Positions 61,700-64,000 of a DNA stretch of 64,000 nucleotides are shown here, one piece after another (position 1 is the first letter of the stretch; each line of letters opens with the position of its first letter). The stretch covers positions 930,001 through 994,000 of the forward strand of contig NZ_JABEKS010000001.1 of the NCBI RefSeq assembly GCF_012985205.1, in the 5' to 3' direction. A program made the translations under genes and the position numbers. Below the pieces are notes generated by a model. The model worked only from the letters and a program-made list of their open reading frames with translations. It ran no database searches and was not told the DNA's origin. The DNA is from Planctomonas sp. JC2975 (GTDB taxonomy: Bacteria > Actinomycetota > Actinomycetes > Actinomycetales > Microbacteriaceae).

Positions 61700-62548
61700 G
61701 TGTCCCGCACCCCTCGTTCCCCGCGCGCTCCGCGCCGCATCGTCCTCGGCGCGGTCGTCGCCGCGGCAGCGCTCGTCGCACTGAGCGCCTGCAGCTCGGC
61801 CACCACCACGACCACGCACGGCCTGGAAACCATCACTGCGGGCAAGCTCACGGTCGCGACCGGCCAGCCCGCGTACTCCCCGTGGGTCATCGACAACAAG
61901 CCGCAGTCGGGTCAAGGCTTCGAATCGGCGGTCGCGTACGCGGTGGCGAAGAAGCTCGGCTTCTCGAAGGACGAGGTCACCTGGACGCGCACCGGTTTCG
62001 ATCAGGCGGTCGCCCCTGGCCCGAAGGACTTCGACTTCAACCTGCAGCAGTTCAGCATCACCGACCAGCGCAAGAAGGCCGTTGACTTCTCCTCGCCGTA
62101 CTACACGACGACGCAGGCGGTCGTTGCGTACAAGGGCACCCCGGTGGCGTCAGCGACCAGCGCCGCCGACCTCAAGCCGTACAAGATCGGCGTGCCTGCC
62201 GGAACCACCAGCTACGACGTGCTCATCAAGGAGGTTGGCGGATCACCCGCCGTGTTCAACTCCGAAGATGACGCCGTTCAGGCGCTCAAGAGCAAGCAGA
62301 TCGACGCGATCGCCGTCGACCTGCCTGCCGCGTTCTACATCACGAGCGCCCAGCTGAAGAACGCCACGATCGTCGGACAGTTCTCCGACACCGACGGCGG
62401 TGACGACTACGGCCTCGTGCTGGCGAAGAACTCGCCGATCACGAAGAAGGTCACCGCCGCGGTCGACGCGCTGCGCGAGGACGGCACCCTGGCCGCGCTC
62501 GAAAAGAAGTGGCTGTCCGACTCCGTGAACGTGCCCACGTTCAAGTAG
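61700..62548 (+). CDS. Amino-acid ABC importer substrate-binding lipoprotein
   Basis: A 282-residue exported binding protein of the polar-amino-acid family (SBP_bac_3). The lipoprotein signal ends in VALSAC (Cys about 32). TAGKLTVATGQPAYSPW starts the domain and GFDQAVAPGPKDFDFNLQQFSIT and FSSPYYTTTQAVVAYK are typical. It captures the amino acid for the permease and ATPase that follow. The GTG has GGAAGG 6 nt upstream, so the longer upstream frame is rejected. Confidence 0.92.
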   Translation: MSRTPRSPRAPRRIVLGAVVAAAALVALSACSSATTTTTHGLETITAGKLTVATGQPAYSPWVIDNKPQSGQGFESAVAYAVAKKLGFSKDEVTWTRTGFDQAVAPGPKDFDFNLQQFSITDQRKKAVDFSSPYYTTTQAVVAYKGTPVASATSAADLKPYKIGVPAGTTSYDVLIKEVGGSPAVFNSEDDAVQALKSKQIDAIAVDLPAAFYITSAQLKNATIVGQFSDTDGGDDYGLVLAKNSPITKKVTAAVDALREDGTLAALEKKWLSDSVNVPTFK

Positions 62549-62565
62549 GCGATACCGTCCCAGCT

Positions 62566-63501
62566 GTGCCTGCTTCGCCATCTGCACCCGATCCATCGAC
62601 GATGAATCCCACGTCGGTGTCCGATGCGACCCTCGGCGGGGACGGATCGGCCACGGTCGCGCATGCGCCGAGCGCCGTCGCGCTCGACCGCTCGAGGTTC
62701 CGCAAACGGCAGTCGACCCGATCCGTGGTCATCGCCCTGGTGAGCACCGTGGCGTTCGCGGTCGTCGTCTGGTTCGCCGTGGTCAACACGCCCGGCTGGG
62801 CGCTCGTGCAACAGTCCTTCTTCGATCCGAAGACGGCGTGGCAGGCGCTGCCGAGCGTGTTGCTGGGTCTGTGGACGAACATCCAGGTGCTGTTCTTCGC
62901 CGCGATCGGCGTGGCGATCTTCGCAACGCTGCTCGCTGCCATCCGCTCGCTGCGTGCGCCGGTCTGGTTCCCACTCCGGTTCCTCGCAACGGCGTACACC
63001 GACCTGTTCCGTGGGCTTCCGGTCCTCATCGTGCTGTACCTCGTGGGATTCGGGATCCCTGCGCTTGGGGTGTTCCCGCGAGTGCCGGCGGAGGTGTGGG
63101 GCACGATCGCGCTGGTGCTGTGCTACTCCGCGTATGTGGCAGAGGTGCTCCGCGCAGGCATGGAGGCAGTGCATCCGTCTCAGCGCTTCGCGGCGCGCTC
63201 GCTCGGGCTCACGCACACGCAGACGCTGCGGCTCGTGGTGTTCCCGCAGGGCATCCGCAAGGTGACGCCTGCGCTCATGAACGACTTCGTGTCGATGCAG
63301 AAGGACGTAGGCCTCATCTCCGTACTGGGCGCCGTGGATGCCGTGCGCGCGGCGCAGATCAACGTCGCCGAGACCTACAACTTCACCGCGTACGTCGTGG
63401 CAGGCCTTCTCTTCGTGTTGATCAGCTGGCCCATGATCCGTCTCACGGACTGGTACACGGCACGAGCGCAGAGGCGCGAGCAGACGGGCGGTGTGGTGTG
63501 A
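62566..63501 (+). CDS. Amino-acid ABC importer permease
   Basis: A 311-residue permease. A 45-residue polar N-terminus precedes about five or six membrane segments. The HisM/GlnP motif segments WTNIQVLFFAAIG, FRGLPVLIVLYL and the EAA loop EVLRAGMEAVHPSQRFAARS are clear. GTG 62566 is taken as the start, but ATG 62602 is equally possible; neither has a good ribosome site. GTGA overlap with the ATPase gene. Confidence 0.9.
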   Translation: MPASPSAPDPSTMNPTSVSDATLGGDGSATVAHAPSAVALDRSRFRKRQSTRSVVIALVSTVAFAVVVWFAVVNTPGWALVQQSFFDPKTAWQALPSVLLGLWTNIQVLFFAAIGVAIFATLLAAIRSLRAPVWFPLRFLATAYTDLFRGLPVLIVLYLVGFGIPALGVFPRVPAEVWGTIALVLCYSAYVAEVLRAGMEAVHPSQRFAARSLGLTHTQTLRLVVFPQGIRKVTPALMNDFVSMQKDVGLISVLGAVDAVRAAQINVAETYNFTAYVVAGLLFVLISWPMIRLTDWYTARAQRREQTGGVV

Positions 63502-64000
63502 GCGAGCGGATGACGACTCCCTCAGCGAGCTTCGCGGACGACGCATCCGCTGCCTCGGTGCTCAGCATGCGTCGCGTGTACAAGGCGTTCGGTGAGAACG
63601 TCGTGCTGCGCGGCATCGACCTCGACGTGAACAGGCACGAGGTGGTGGTGCTCATCGGTGCGAGCGGATCCGGCAAATCCACGCTGCTGAAGACCGCGAA
63701 CCTCCTGGAGCAGATCGACGACGGCCAGATCTTCCTGCACGGTGAGGACATCAGCGATCCACGTGTCGACGTGGACAAGACGCGCGCGCGCATCGGCGTC
63801 GTCTTCCAGCAGTTCAACCTCTTTCCGCATCTCACCGTTCTCGACAACGTGACCCTGGCGAATCGCAAGGTGCACAAGATGGCGAAGGACCAGGCGGAGC
63901 AGGTCGCCGTCGAGCTCCTCGGTCGCATCGGTCTCGGCGACAAGCTCAAGGCCTATCCTGACCGGCTCTCCGGTGGGCAGCAGCAGCGGGTCGCCATCGT
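63498..64000 (+). CDS. Amino-acid ABC importer ATPase (3' end missing)
   Basis: The first 167 codons of a GlnQ-type ATPase. Walker [11 protein letters not shown]-loop VFQQFNLFPHLTV and signature LSGGQQQR are present; the window ends just before Walker B. A 20-residue N-terminal extension precedes the ATPase. It completes the importer with the binding protein and permease. Confidence 0.93.
   Translation, partial: MSERMTTPSASFADDASAASVLSMRRVYKAFGENVVLRGIDLDVNRHEVVVLIGASGSGKSTLLKTANLLEQIDDGQIFLHGEDISDPRVDVDKTRARIGVVFQQFNLFPHLTVLDNVTLANRKVHKMAKDQAEQVAVELLGRIGLGDKLKAYPDRLSGGQQQRVAI

Overview
The window is GC-rich (roughly two thirds G+C by eye) chromosomal DNA from an actinobacterium, most likely a member of Microbacteriaceae. 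The evidence is the gene content and order (ftsE-ftsX-prfB, rph-rdgB, a small Tad pilus locus, DUF3039), frequent GTG starts, tight ATGA/GTGA stop-start overlaps, and many starts lying 6-9 nt after a TAGGCT-like -10 hexamer. No transposase, integrase, phage gene or CRISPR array was seen; the region is mostly housekeeping and cell-surface genes.

Layout: 1-2822 carries ftsX (partial), ftsE and prfB on the minus strand. 2907-5659 has an MFS transporter and a secreted beta-helix protein. 5760-10399 is a compact minus-strand Tad/Flp operon (tadA, tadB, tadC, flp, three TadE/TadG-like genes). tRNA-Leu and a DedA protein follow. 11725-16834 holds a CDF metal exporter, rdgB-rph, murI, pncB and DUF3039. 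16890-20197 is an ABC exporter whose ATPase has a long disordered N-terminus. 20763-29933 is a cell-wall glycopolymer region: nucleotidyltransferase, TagG/TagH-like exporter, glycerophosphotransferase-like enzyme, two GT2 enzymes and a CDP-alcohol phosphatidyltransferase. 30181-35794 holds an HtrA protease, two secreted proteins of lower GC, an aminotransferase and a nitrilase-family amidase. Initiator tRNA-fMet is at 35946.

36067-38858 is a TAT-exported family-4-like polysaccharide lyase with a palindromic operator, flanked on each side by a different short-period tandem-repeat array (24 nt upstream, 22 nt downstream). Next come a ZIP transporter with a DtxR/IdeR-like box, a fused glycerophosphotransferase/GT4 enzyme, a truncated PAP2 reading frame coupled to a two-component system, a full PAP2 protein, a polytopic glycosyltransferase, a UPF0014 (FetB-like) protein, a GH27 alpha-galactosidase and an acyltransferase. 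51697-54587 is a likely flavin-based trans-membrane electron-transfer operon (ferric-reductase-like protein, FMN-binding protein, ApbE). 54568-56467 has a VIT1-like transporter and a tandem crcB pair under a fluoride riboswitch. 58159-61537 is a tight three-gene operon of a divergent S-adenosylhomocysteine-hydrolase-like protein, an SAH/MTA-deaminase-like amidohydrolase and a DUF985 cupin. The window ends in an amino-acid ABC importer cut by the edge.

The most unusual items are the degenerate SAH-hydrolase-like operon, the two repeat arrays around the lyase gene, and the translated PAP2 remnant joined to a two-component system.
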